A DNA stretch of 60,971 bases from RH-AL1 sp964243435 (GCA_964243435.1 CAXTFM010000005.1:1-60971); one strand, 5' to 3'. Shown: positions 28,869 through 37,746, counted from the stretch's first letter. Notes: generated from the sequence alone by a model not told the origin. Translations and numbers: made by a program.

Positions 28869-29420
28869 TCATTCGAAATGCTCCTTCACCCCTGCGGCGT
28901 TCAGCGCCGGCAGGCCCGCCGGCTCGCGCCCCGTCGTCAGGGTGAGGAGGTGGCCGAACGCCGTCACCGCGAAACGCAGCACGATCAATCCGCAGCCGAG
29001 CGGGACCATGGCGGTGGCCACCCAGGTCGGCCAAGGAATGATCCCGGCCAAGACGTCGCCCGACACGTAGTTGTCGTAGGCGCGGCCGGCGCCGGCATAG
29101 GCGATGAGGGTGAAGATGGAGCCGCCGACGAGGCAGGTCGCGACGTCGGCCACGATCCGCGCCCGCTGGGGTGCCCGCGACACCAGTATGTCCACGGCGA
29201 CGTGCACGTGGTGCCCCTGCGCGTGCGACAGCGTGAAGAAGAACACGCCCGTCATCAGGTACACGCCGATGAGGTCGTAGGTGAAGGTCAGCGGCCGCCC
29301 GACGACGTAGCGAAGGAACACGTCGGTGACGACCAGCGCCATGATGGCGACGAGGAAGGCTGCTCCAACGACCAGGAGCGCGCGCTCGGCCCAGCCCAGT
29401 GCCGCGGTCAAACCCCGCAT
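28869..29420 (-). CDS. dctQ: TRAP transporter small permease (DctQ family)
   Basis: About 183 residues with four membrane segments: ERALLVVGAAFLVAIMALVV, FTYDLIGVYLMTGVFFFTL, ADVATCLVGGSIFTLIAYA and TAMVPLGCGLIVLRFAV. The DVFLRYVVGRPLTF motif after the first helix is typical. It scaffolds the DctM subunit. The start at 29420 is preferred because GGGAGGGG lies just upstream; the frame also offers a methionine at 29459. First gene of the TRAP operon; no promoter was recognised upstream. Confidence 0.88.
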   Translation of the reverse strand: MRGLTAALGWAERALLVVGAAFLVAIMALVVTDVFLRYVVGRPLTFTYDLIGVYLMTGVFFFTLSHAQGHHVHVAVDILVSRAPQRARIVADVATCLVGGSIFTLIAYAGAGRAYDNYVSGDVLAGIIPWPTWVATAMVPLGCGLIVLRFAVTAFGHLLTLTTGREPAGLPALNAAGVKEHFE

Positions 29421-29759
29421 GCCGCCCCTCCCCGCGCGACGCTTGAGCGCCACCTTCATTTTACGCTACGAAAGCAGCTCAGCGCGACTTTGTCGACACA
29501 ACCGCACCCGGCCGATCGGACGGGGCGAGGCGTTCGCCTCGGGCCTCGCTTACCCTCCGCCGGCTTCGACATATTGCGCCGAAGCTGCCGGCGCGATGCG
29601 CGCCAAGGCGACACCGGCCGGCACTTCGATCGACGCGACTTGGCTTTGGGTGATGAGGTAACGGCTGGGAGCCCGTCGTCGGGTCGATCCCCGTACCGCG
29701 GACGCGGAGACCAGCGCGGGTCACGCCGCGGCGACCTCCTGCTAGCGGGCAATCGTCGG
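29421..29759. other. upstream region of the TRAP operon, no gene
   Basis: It presumably carries the dctQMP promoter. No operator, terminator or coding frame was recognised. The decayed crotonase begins on its right. Confidence 0.35.
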
Positions 29760-30014
29760 ATGTCACGCCGGCGACCGTACCCTCAGCACGGAGCCGATGC
29801 AGCATGTCCGCCATCGCTCGCGCGTCGGCGCAGTTCTCGGCCTTCGAGGAAGTCGCCATGCGGCGCACCCAGCCGATGTGGCGCCGGCCGAGATGCTTCG
29901 CCCGTCTCCGCGCAGGGCCACGACCCGCACGTCGGGCCGGCGCTCGACCCGCGTCGGTTTAACAAACGCGGCGAAGACGCCAGCGACGGGCGCACGAGCG
30001 TCGATCGGGACCAT
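29760..30014 (-). pseudogene. enoyl-CoA hydratase (crotonase) remnant, frameshifted
   Basis: From 30014 leftward one frame reads RPDVRVVALRGDGRSISAGA, the crotonase strand plus oxyanion-hole segment. After a one-base shift near 29892 another frame continues HIGWVRRMATSSKAENCAD and ARAMADMLHRLRAEG, the helix that follows in methylglutaconyl-CoA hydratase-like members. Homology ends near 29770 and the C-terminal two thirds are missing. This is a decayed fragment unrelated to the intact crotonase at 13614. No leucine-degradation partners are nearby. Confidence 0.72.
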
Positions 30015-30332
30015 CCAGGCGAGTGCGGACAGGTAAGGTCAGGAATGGCGCGCCAACGCCTCAACCGGGTCGACGTCAGGTAGGCGCATCGGTGTCGGAC
30101 TGCGCGTCCTGGTCGGCCAGGACGTCGCGCTGTGCCGTCGTCGATCAGCCCCGAGCGAAGTTGGAAACGCAGACGCCACGCACCCACGTTGCAGGATAAG
30201 GATGTTGGCCCGTGCGGATTGGTCCAGCGCGGCGGGCGTTTGAACGTTGCGCCTGCTACGCACGCCGCCTGGCGGAGTGGCCTCGGGGATCAGGGCGAGT
30301 CCAGGCTTCGACAGATCGATTGAGATGACGGT
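30015..30332. other. intergenic, no gene recognised
   Basis: It lies between the crotonase remnant and the end of the phosphodiesterase gene. No frame has features. Confidence 0.3.
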
Positions 30333-32183
30333 TCAGTTGACCGGCTTGTCCGTGCGGTCGACGTGTGAGGCGTCGAGGCCGACCGTGCGGCCAGGGAAGC
30401 CAGCCGCGTCGAGGTAACGGTTCTGCCCAACCTGCTGATAGGTGAGGACCGTGCGCAGGCCGTTCCGCCCCTCATCCGAGCGCAGCGTGCCGGCGGTTGC
30501 GGCCGGTGCCGCGCCGCCTGGCAGCGCCTCGGCGAGCACGCGTCCGGTCAGCCCGCCGCCGAAGGGGATGGTGAAGCCGAGCACGTGCGCGAGCGTGCGT
30601 CCGATGTCGGCGTTGCTCACCGGCGCGTCGTCGACGAAGCCGCGCTTGAAGTCCGGCCCGATGGCGGCCATGAAGTTCATGGTGTCGGCGCGGCTGATGG
30701 ATCCGTGCATGCCCTGGCCCTGCTGGAGCGGGGTGTCGGCGATCTCCGTCGCGCACATCAGGGGTTCGTGGCAGCCGGTCGAGCCGGTTGCGAAGTTCAC
30801 CACGATCGCCGGACGCGGCGTGCGCGCATGTCCCTTGAGGCCGATCGCCGACAGCGGCAGCGTGCCGGGGATAGGGCCGAGGTCGTCGTCGACGAACAGT
30901 CCGCTGACGTAGTCCTGGCCGAGCAGCACGTCGACCACGCGCTTGGCCAGCGCGGTCTCCTTGGTCGGCAGGTAGACGAGGTCGGAACCGCCGTTGGCTG
31001 CGACCACCACGGCGGGCTTGGCGGGATCGGGGCCGATCAGGCCGTTGCCGCGCACGGGGTAGGGATAAGCGCCGCCGACCGGCTTCATGCCGCCGTCGGG
31101 GTCATGGAGCGGCAGGCCGAGGCCGGCGGCGATGTCGAGGGCGACGAAGCCCGGCGGCAGCAAGCCGGCCGGCACGGATGCATAGGAGGCGCGTGCCGCC
31201 GGACTCGTCGCGCTCTGCTTGGAAATGGTGGAGAAGCCGTGGTCGGCGGCGACAACGATGTCCGTCGCGTCCGCGAGGCCGAGGGCGGCGAGCGCTTCCC
31301 GCAGCTGGCGGAGGTTGTCGTCGGCGTTGCGCAGCGCAGCCGCCGAGGTCGGTCCGTTGATGCCGGGAACGAGCATGTTCAGGCTGTCGCCCTGGTTGTG
31401 CTGCGTGCCGTCGGGGTCGCGCGACCAGTACACCAGGACGAAGGGCTTGGCCCGCGCCTTGAGGAGGGGCAGCACGACCTTTGCCGTGACATCGGCGAAG
31501 TAGCGCTGCTGCGCGACGTTGGCCTGGAGCGTGCCGATTGTCCTGGCGTCGCCTGTGCGGCCGTTGTCGCCGCGGGTCGGCGCCGCGAGCGGCAGGCCGG
31601 CGGCGGCAAGCCCGTCCTTCATCTCGGGCGAGAGCGGGATGCCGGCGGCCGCGCCCGTCTGGTCGTCGACGATGATGGTGTCCTGCCCGCTGCGCTCGGT
31701 ATGATCGAAGATCAGCACGGGGCCGACCTTGCCCACCGCCGCTGCGCTGTAACCCCTGTGTCGTGCGGCGAGAAAGATCGTTTCTTCGTCGAGGTAGTCG
31801 CCGTCGAAATGGGCGTCGACCTCGCCCAGCACCGGGTTCGATTCAAGGAACGGCGTGGGACTGTTGTTGGCCGTGCGCACGGGAAAGCCGACGTAGATGG
31901 TGTTGCTGTAATCGCCGGTGTCGCCGAGCAGGTGCCCTGTCGCGAAGACGGACGCGTTGGCGGTGGTGAAGGTCGGGAACACGGAATGTGGGTTGCGGAA
32001 GTCGACGCCGGCGTCGCGCAAGGCGGCCAACGTCGGCGCGGATTGCGGCGTCACGGCAAGCGCGCGCAGACCGTCGGGTACAAAGAGGATGAGGTTGTGC
32101 TGGTCTGCCTGTTGCGCCGATGCTGATCCCGTCAGCAGCAGGCTGCAGATCATTGTTCGGGTAACGGACGGTAGCGACGCCAT
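30333..32183 (-). CDS. secreted alkaline phosphatase superfamily phosphodiesterase (nucleotide pyrophosphatase-like)
   Basis: About 616 residues. A signal peptide (MASLPSVTRTMICSLLLTG, cleavage near SASA-QQ) is followed by a type I phosphodiesterase fold: metal-binding D in LILFVPDGLRAL, the nucleophile threonine region HSVFPTFTTANASVFATGH, RDPDGTQHNQGDSLN (metal ligands), and VAADHGFSTI (metal). A late region includes QGMHGSISRADT and PDFKRGFVDDAPVSNADIG, as in nucleotide pyrophosphatase/phosphoglyceromutase-like hydrolases. It probably cleaves phosphodiesters in the periplasm. The start at 32183 gives GAGG 6 bases upstream; ATG 32189 is the alternative. A phosphate transporter remnant lies just upstream, on the other strand. 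Confidence 0.85.
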   Translation of the reverse strand: MASLPSVTRTMICSLLLTGSASAQQADQHNLILFVPDGLRALAVTPQSAPTLAALRDAGVDFRNPHSVFPTFTTANASVFATGHLLGDTGDYSNTIYVGFPVRTANNSPTPFLESNPVLGEVDAHFDGDYLDEETIFLAARHRGYSAAAVGKVGPVLIFDHTERSGQDTIIVDDQTGAAAGIPLSPEMKDGLAAAGLPLAAPTRGDNGRTGDARTIGTLQANVAQQRYFADVTAKVVLPLLKARAKPFVLVYWSRDPDGTQHNQGDSLNMLVPGINGPTSAAALRNADDNLRQLREALAALGLADATDIVVAADHGFSTISKQSATSPAARASYASVPAGLLPPGFVALDIAAGLGLPLHDPDGGMKPVGGAYPYPVRGNGLIGPDPAKPAVVVAANGGSDLVYLPTKETALAKRVVDVLLGQDYVSGLFVDDDLGPIPGTLPLSAIGLKGHARTPRPAIVVNFATGSTGCHEPLMCATEIADTPLQQGQGMHGSISRADTMNFMAAIGPDFKRGFVDDAPVSNADIGRTLAHVLGFTIPFGGGLTGRVLAEALPGGAAPAATAGTLRSDEGRNGLRTVLTYQQVGQNRYLDAAGFPGRTVGLDASHVDRTDKPVN

Positions 32184-32351
32184 GTTCATCCTCGGCGCAC
32201 AAGCCTGGCGCTCCCATGACAAATAGACCTTCCATGTAACAGTTCTATTTCGGCCGTGGCACGAGGATGGCGAGCGTCGGCCTCGGCGCGTCGCCGTCAC
32301 ACCAACGTCGCGAACACGCTCTTGGAGCGGAGCAACCGCCGGAAATCGGCC

Positions 32352-32800
32352 ATGGTGACAGACGCAGCCCTTGCCCTTGGCACGGCGACGGCCCGACAGG
32401 CGCGGCCAAACGTCGATGGCAGCACGATCTTGGCATCGTGCTGCTCCCCGTTGGCGGCATCGGCTACGCCGTTTACGGCCCGCTGTCGGACGTCAACGGC
32501 ATCGGCGAGCTGCTCGCCATCGGCGCCTTCATACTGCTCGGCATTGCACTGCTGATCGCGCTCGGCTTCGAGGTCGTCAACGGCTTCCACGACACGGCCA
32601 ACGCCGTCGCCACCGTGATCTGCACGCACAGCCTGCCGCCCGTCGTCGCCGTGGTATGGTTTTGGCTGCTTCAACTTCCTCAGTGGCATACGGCGCCATC
32701 TCCCTGCTGCCGGTGAAACTGATCCTCCAGGTCGGCAGCGGCGCCGGCTAGGCCATGATCTTCGCCCTGCTGATCGCCGCCATCCTATCGCCGCGACCGC
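32352..32800 (+). pseudogene. PiT-family inorganic phosphate transporter remnant
   Basis: One frame reads LLAIGAFILLGIALLIALGF and EVVNGFHDTANAVATVICTH and LPPVVAVVW, the hallmark N-terminal region of PiT transporters (GFHDTANAVAT). After about 32660 the homology shifts frame: FCFNFLSG, then VAYGAISLLPVKLILQVGSG, stopped by TAG at 32749, then AMIFALLIAAIL. An upstream frame beginning MVTDAALALGTAT (32352) probably represents the original N-terminus. The C-terminal half is absent. PiT proteins import phosphate, so with the phosphodiesterase this may once have been a phosphate-scavenging pair (inference). Confidence 0.82.
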
Positions 32801-33116
32801 GACTTCGCCGAAGTCTCGACCGATAGGGTTGCGGGCGAAGTCGTCGCGGTTGTCCGGGCACTTCGGGAATCGTCGTCTTGCATCGTCGACACTTAATTCG
32901 ATCACTGGATGGTCGGGAGGCGGACCCGATGCAGGCCGGCTGCTTGGCAAAGCAGGTCTCCCCGCTTAGGCGACGGCAAGACCGATCGGAGCCACACAGT
33001 CATGCGTTTCGCCTGGCTTGCAGGCGCGACTGCCACAAGCAGCCCTCCCGCTTGTTTGTAGGCGACTCGCCCTGACCATGCTTGAACCACCGCTGGAAGA
33101 CCGGCATCGACGCGAC
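32801..33116. other. intergenic, no gene recognised
   Basis: It lies between the PiT remnant and the methyltransferase. An alternative start of the methyltransferase (ATG 33078) is inside it. Confidence 0.3.
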
Positions 33117-33941
33117 ATGACGCACGCATCGCCGACCCTGGCCTCGCTCTACGACATCCCGGCCATTTACGACCGCATCATGCAGCCTGGCCCATGCGAG
33201 CCGTTCTACGATGACCTTGCACGACGCACCGGCGGTCCCGTGCTCGACCTCGCCTGCGGCACCGGCCGCCTCACCATCCCGCTCGCCTCCCGCGGTCATG
33301 ATGCGGTCGGACTTGATTCGTCGGCGACCATGCTGGGGCAGGCGCGCCGCAAGGCGGCGGAACTCGGCGCCGCCCTCGACTTCGTCGAGGGCGACATGCG
33401 TTGCTTCACCCTCGACCGGGCGTTCCCGCTCATTCTCATCACCTGCAACTCCCTCGCCCACCTTGCGAGCCGCGAGGACCTGCTCGCCTGCCTCGGCTGC
33501 GCCGCCCGTCACCTCGCGCCGGGCGGCACGCTGGCCGTCGATGTCGTCAACCCGGACGTGCGCGCACTGGCGCGGACGGAGCCGACGCGCCTCGACCTCG
33601 GACCCAATCCATCGACGGCCATCGCGGTCGAAGAGTGGGCGTCCTATGACCCCGTCTTGCAGCTGAGGGAACTGCGCTGGCGCATCCGGGAGCCGAACAC
33701 GGCGTCGCGCGAGATCGCACCCCTCGTGCTCCGTCAGTTCTTTCCGCAGGAATTGCCGCTGCTGTTTGAGGCCGCCGGTTTAGACATCGTGTCGCGGTAC
33801 GGCGATTTCGCTAGCAATCCTCTGACCGAGCACAGCCTCAACCAGATTTGTCTTGCCCAGCTGCGGCGTGGTGCCAAGCTGCGACCTTCCCCAGCCGTGG
33901 GTCTCGCACCGGAGCACATTGAAGGACGGCTCCTGTCGTAA
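33117..33941 (+). CDS. class I SAM-dependent methyltransferase
   Basis: About 274 residues. It has motif I VLDLACGTGRLTIPLA, motif II/acidic AVGLDSSATMLGQAR, GALDFVEGDMRCF, FPLILITCNSLAHL and APGGTLAVDVVNPD, the Rossmann SAM-binding core. The second half is a small-molecule methyltransferase-like beta region ending NQICLAQLRR, followed by an unusual 22-residue tail. The acceptor is unknown. Several start codons are possible (33018, 33078, 33117); 33117 was chosen because the sequence after it (ASLYDIPAIYDRIM) is where family proteins begin. It converges with the truncated APC gene (21 bp gap). Confidence 0.85.
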   Translation: MTHASPTLASLYDIPAIYDRIMQPGPCEPFYDDLARRTGGPVLDLACGTGRLTIPLASRGHDAVGLDSSATMLGQARRKAAELGAALDFVEGDMRCFTLDRAFPLILITCNSLAHLASREDLLACLGCAARHLAPGGTLAVDVVNPDVRALARTEPTRLDLGPNPSTAIAVEEWASYDPVLQLRELRWRIREPNTASREIAPLVLRQFFPQELPLLFEAAGLDIVSRYGDFASNPLTEHSLNQICLAQLRRGAKLRPSPAVGLAPEHIEGRLLS

Positions 33942-33962
33942 GCCGGACCGGTACTCCGCCTG

Positions 33963-34238
33963 TCATCTCCGCACCAGATGCCAGGGAACGTTGACCACCA
34001 CGATGCGCTGATCGCCACGTAGCAGCAGGGCGACGACGACGGCGGTGATCGGCAGGATGTAGGTCGCGCCGAGCAGGCCGACCCCGAGCATGGTGGCGAG
34101 CGCCGCTTCCGGCCCGTAGGCGGCGGATGAGAGCGCGTCGAGGCCGAGCATGGGGATGCCGGCGAGCGGCCCGACCCTTTGCGTCGCCTCGTCTGCGGTG
34201 GCGAGGCGGACGCCGATGATCCTGTCGAGGAACGACAT
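33963..34238 (-). pseudogene. APC-family permease with large internal deletion (N-terminus joined to C-terminal tail)
   Basis: The 91-residue frame starts MSFLDRIIGVRLATADEATQ and continues through RVGPLAGIPMLGLDALSSAA and YGPEAALATMLG, a typical start of large APC amino-acid/cation permeases (normally about 600 residues). It keeps roughly two membrane helices (to ITAVVVALLL), then jumps in frame to RGDQRIVVVNVPWHLVRR, which matches the cytosolic tail of the same family. So some 500 residues are missing. It is almost certainly non-functional as a transporter, although the frame is intact. It lies 70 bp downstream of the SPFH gene. Confidence 0.72.
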
Positions 34239-34308
34239 GCGGTTTTCCTGGTGTGTGCGGGCGGCGGAACGACCGCGTTGCCCGGCCGGCGCGTGGGACG
34301 ATCCTCGT

Positions 34309-35328
34309 TCAGCGCGCCTGCCCGCCCTCGCGCAGACGGTCGACGTCAGGTGCTCGGCCGGCGTCTGGTACCTGGAAGAAGGGGACGGGCGAGGTCGCGC
34401 CGCCAAGCACCGTCTGCGGCGGCTGCCCGTTCCAGCGCTTCATGGTGTCGGCGGTCATCACCCGGGCGTAGCCGTCAAGACCGCCCGCCGCCTCGACGCG
34501 CGCCCTGATCGCCACGGAGTCGGCGGCGGCCTGGATCTCCGTCGCCTTGCCGGCGGCCTGCGCGCGCAGCAGCGTGCTCTCGCCTTCCCCACGCGCCGCC
34601 TGCACCGCGGCATCCGCACGACCCTTGGCCTCCGCCACCGCCTGCAGCGCCTCGACCTGCTTCTGCCGCAGCACCTGCTCGGCCCGGTAGGCGTTGGTCT
34701 TGGCCAGCGTGTTGTCGTTGACCGCGCGCTCGTATTCCGGGCTGAAGCGGAAGCCGGTGATCTGGAGGTCGACCAGCTCCACGCCGAACAGGCGGCGCAG
34801 CTCGCCGGCGATCGCCGTGCGCATCAGGCCGATGATGCGCTCCCGCTCGGACGCGATGTTCAGCACGTCCTCGCGCCCGAAGATGGTTAGGGTGCGGTCT
34901 GCGACGATGGCGAAGATGTTGCGGTCGATGTCGACGTTGCCGACGCCGCCGGTGTTGTAGAGAAGGTTGAAGACCGCCTCGGGCGGTATGCGCCGCGTCA
35001 GCGACACGCCGAGTTCGATGACCTGCCCGTCGTGGCTGAGGACGCGGAGGTCCTTGGGAGGCGAAACGGTGTCGACGCTGACCTGGATCCTGTCCACGAC
35101 CGTGGCGAAGGGCACCAGGACGTGGACGCCCGGCCTGACCGGTTTGTCGGGCTCCTGGTCGACGCGGCCGAAGGTGCGCGTGAAGGCGAGTTCGGTCGGG
35201 TTGACGGTATACACGGCCTCATAGGCGAGCGCCGCGACGAACAGGGCCGCCGCAAGCGCGACCACGCCGCGGTACGGACGCAGCTTGCGCGGTCCGCTGG
35301 GCGGACGCTCATCGATCCATGTCATCAT
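34309..35328 (-). CDS. SPFH/band 7 (prohibitin/HflC-like) membrane protein
   Basis: About 339 residues. One N-terminal membrane segment (GVVALAAALFVAALAYEAVY) is followed by the SPFH domain: VNPTELAFTRTFGRV, GVHVLVPFATVVDRI, GVSLTRRIPPEAVFNLLY, ERERIIGLMRTAIAGELRR, and LVDLQITGFRFSPEYERAVN. A long Ala/Glu/Gln-rich coiled-coil (about 215-290) comes next. Such proteins form oligomeric membrane microdomains and often regulate FtsH-type proteolysis or membrane organisation. The start at ATG 35328 (MMTWIDER) is preferred to the GTG at 35346. It is divergent from the DUF2254 gene. Confidence 0.87.
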   Translation of the reverse strand: MMTWIDERPPSGPRKLRPYRGVVALAAALFVAALAYEAVYTVNPTELAFTRTFGRVDQEPDKPVRPGVHVLVPFATVVDRIQVSVDTVSPPKDLRVLSHDGQVIELGVSLTRRIPPEAVFNLLYNTGGVGNVDIDRNIFAIVADRTLTIFGREDVLNIASERERIIGLMRTAIAGELRRLFGVELVDLQITGFRFSPEYERAVNDNTLAKTNAYRAEQVLRQKQVEALQAVAEAKGRADAAVQAARGEGESTLLRAQAAGKATEIQAAADSVAIRARVEAAGGLDGYARVMTADTMKRWNGQPPQTVLGGATSPVPFFQVPDAGRAPDVDRLREGGQAR

Positions 35329-35667
35329 CGCCGACGGCTCGCCCACAAGGCTTCCACTCAGGTTTGCGGGCCGAAGGCTGCGGCGCCGCGGGCCGCCGCC
35401 TCATCGGTGCCCCTTGCCCTCCGCTGGCCCGGTCTCCACGGCAGCCGAGATGAAGTGGAAAGCGTCGGCGACGGTTTGATCGCTAAATGGTTGGAACGTG
35501 TATGATCAAGCATTGCGCGGCCTTGGCGGAGCGGTCACCTCCGCGCTTTCTGGCAACCATCGCGCGAAGCCACGTGCGATAGCGATGAGGGTTTGCTGGA
35601 TTCCGCATAGGAATTCCGTGGGTGGGCCGACGTCCGTCCGTTGAGACCGGTCCGGGAACGAGGCGCA
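35329..35667. other. divergent promoter region (SPFH / DUF2254)
   Basis: It contains no gene. It holds the ribosome binding site for the DUF2254 gene (GAGG just upstream of 35668). A TTG start at 35641 would extend that protein by nine residues. Confidence 0.4.
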
Positions 35668-37035
35668 ATGATCCATCGTGGCGCGTTGAAGCTGCTGCCA
35701 CTGCGGTTGCGCTCGGCGGCCTATGCGTTGCGCGGCGGCTTCTTGATCCGTCCATCCATCATCGCACTCCTCCTCGGCGCGGTCGGGGCGACGCTGTCGT
35801 CCTTGGAGGAAGCCATGCCGCTCCTCAGCGCCTGGGTGCCGCAAACGCTGTTTCCGTCGCGCGAGGACCCCGGCGTCGTACAGGCGATCCTGAGCGTGAT
35901 CGCCACCTCCATCATGACGGTGGTGTCGATCGTCTTCGCCATCCTGCTGATGACGCTGACGCTTGCCTCCATGCAGTTCTCGCCGCGCATCCTTCTCAGC
36001 CTCGCGCGAGACCGCACCACGCAGTGGACGCTCGGCATCTTTCTCGGCACCTTCACCTACTGCGTCGCCGCCATGCCGGCGGCGCGCGCACTGCCCCACC
36101 CGGTCGCGCCCGTCGCCACCGCCGTCGGCGCCATGGCCCTCGCCCTCGTTTGCGTCGGCTGGCTGCTGTTCTTCATCCAGCACATTTCGCAGGCGATCAG
36201 CGTCAACCACCTCATCGATCGGATCGCGCGCGACACGGAGGAGGCGATCGACGAGTTGATGCCTCACGTGCGGCGGTCCGCCCGCCCCGTGCCGATGCCA
36301 CCGCCCGAGCGCCTGCAGGGGACGGAGGTGCCCATGCTGAGCGAGGTGTCGGGCTACATCCGCTTCATCGACACGGCGCGCCTCGTCGCCTTCGCCAAGG
36401 AGCACAGGCTGGAGCTCCGCGTCACCCGCAAGGTCGGGCAGTTCGTGCCGGCGGGCATTCCGCTGCTCATGATTTCGCGCCACAGCCGGCTGGATCGCAG
36501 GCACGCCGTCGAGCTGACGGGTGCCTTCGACATCGGCCCGATGCGCACGCTCCAGCAGGACGTCGAGTTCGGCATTATCCAGCTCGTGGACATCGCGCTG
36601 CGGGCGATCTCGCCGGCGGTCAACGACCCGAGCACCGCGATCAGCTGCATCGACCAGCTCAGCCGCATCCTGATCCGCTGGCTCGACCGCGCGCCGCCCG
36701 AAACGCTGCTCTACGATCCACCCCAGGTGCTGCGCGTCGTCGTGCCGTGGATCGACCTCGACGGCCTGCTGAACACGGCCATCGAGCAGATCCGCGCCTA
36801 CGCGACGACCGATGCCGCGGTCAGCCGCCGACTGCTGCGCCTGCTGCACGACGTAGCCTCGACGATCGACCACGAAGCGCTGCGCACGCGTATCGTGGCC
36901 CGCGGGCGGCGCGTCGTCGAGGGCTGCCGAACGTCGCTGCCGGCCGAGGACGTCGCGATGCTGGAAGGGCACCTCGCAAGATTGGAATGCGCCAAACCCG
37001 GCAGCACCGAACTCTTCGCCGGTGCGGCGGAATGA
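35668..37035 (+). CDS. DUF2254 family predicted membrane protein
   Basis: About 455 residues from ATG at 35668. Four membrane segments occur in the first third (RPSIIALLLGAVGATLSSL, IATSIMTVVSIVFAILLMTL, LGIFLGTFTYCVAAM and AVGAMALALVCVGWLLFFI) with the motif MTLTLASMQFSPRIL between helices 2 and 3. A large cytosolic part includes VSGYIRFIDTARLV, GQFVPAGIPLLMI, DIGPMRTLQQDVEFG and ALRAISPAVNDPSTAISC. These are hallmark DUF2254 features; the family has no established function. The protein is complete and of normal length. Confidence 0.88.
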   Translation: MIHRGALKLLPLRLRSAAYALRGGFLIRPSIIALLLGAVGATLSSLEEAMPLLSAWVPQTLFPSREDPGVVQAILSVIATSIMTVVSIVFAILLMTLTLASMQFSPRILLSLARDRTTQWTLGIFLGTFTYCVAAMPAARALPHPVAPVATAVGAMALALVCVGWLLFFIQHISQAISVNHLIDRIARDTEEAIDELMPHVRRSARPVPMPPPERLQGTEVPMLSEVSGYIRFIDTARLVAFAKEHRLELRVTRKVGQFVPAGIPLLMISRHSRLDRRHAVELTGAFDIGPMRTLQQDVEFGIIQLVDIALRAISPAVNDPSTAISCIDQLSRILIRWLDRAPPETLLYDPPQVLRVVVPWIDLDGLLNTAIEQIRAYATTDAAVSRRLLRLLHDVASTIDHEALRTRIVARGRRVVEGCRTSLPAEDVAMLEGHLARLECAKPGSTELFAGAAE

Positions 37036-37050
37036 GCATCCATTGACGGC

Positions 37051-37251
37051 TCAGCCGTGGACCGCGCCAAGGCGGTGTCTCAGTCGCTCCTCCAACTCGT
37101 CGCGACGGCGGCGCTCCATCGCCCTGAAAGCTCGCTCGAGCGCGGCCTCGATGTTCTTGGCGCCGTCATCGCGCAGGAACGCCTCCCTGCCGGCGCGCAG
37201 CATTGCGGCCGTGACGCGGATCGAGTCCAGTTCGACGTAGGATCTACGCAT
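37051..37251 (-). CDS. small charged hypothetical protein (66 aa)
   Basis: It begins MRRSYVELDSIRVTAAMLRA and continues with a highly charged helix (ALERAFRAMERRRRDELEE). It is predicted soluble and helical. It starts 12 bases after the end of the upstream membrane-protein gene on the same strand, so the two are probably cotranscribed. No family is recognised; function unknown. Confidence 0.5.
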   Translation of the reverse strand: MRRSYVELDSIRVTAAMLRAGREAFLRDDGAKNIEAALERAFRAMERRRRDELEERLRHRLGAVHG

Positions 37252-37263
37252 GACCGACCTTGG

Positions 37264-37746
37264 TCATGTCGTTGCGACGACGTCGCGCCATCCTCCGAGG
37301 CTGCGGCGCGTCGGTGCCCGCGGCCTGACCTGGATGCAGCGCGCGTAGGCGATGCCGATCAGCGCGAGGCTGCCCAGGTGATGGAACATGAGGACGGAGA
37401 ACACGGTCAGGACGATGTAGAAGTTGCGCAGGCTTGACGTGCGCCGCAACCAGTAACGCGCCTCGGCATTCAGCAACGCCAACGCTCCCAGCTGCTGGAG
37501 GCGGTCGTCGCGCACCATCTTGACGGGATTGTAAAGCAGGCAGAAGGCGATGGCGTAGAGCAGCAGGCCCGCGAACGTTTGTTCGTGCCGCCCCCGGCTC
37601 AGCTCCAAGCCGGTGTCGATGCACACCGGTACGATGGCCAGCGCCATGCGGAAACTGCCGATCGGCACGGACATCCGGTCCCACGCCGTCTCGTAGACAT
37701 GCTGAAACGCGCCGAGAAGCCAACCGTCGACCCGAAGCACGGACAT
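37264..37746 (-). CDS. hypothetical membrane protein (160 aa)
   Basis: From ATG 37746 (MSVLRVDGWLLGAFQHVYE). Hydrophobic segments are SFRMALAIVPVCIDTGLEL, FAGLLLYAIAFCLLYNPVKM and NFYIVLTVFSVLMFHHLGSL, with the last continuing ALIGIAYARCI. The arrangement (W-D-R-M-S-V-P-I-G at the first loop, basic C-terminus) looks like a genuine 3-4 TM inner-membrane protein. No family could be named. ATG 37758 is an alternative start. It is followed by the 66-aa gene. Confidence 0.6.
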   Translation of the reverse strand: MSVLRVDGWLLGAFQHVYETAWDRMSVPIGSFRMALAIVPVCIDTGLELSRGRHEQTFAGLLLYAIAFCLLYNPVKMVRDDRLQQLGALALLNAEARYWLRRTSSLRNFYIVLTVFSVLMFHHLGSLALIGIAYARCIQVRPRAPTRRSLGGWRDVVATT

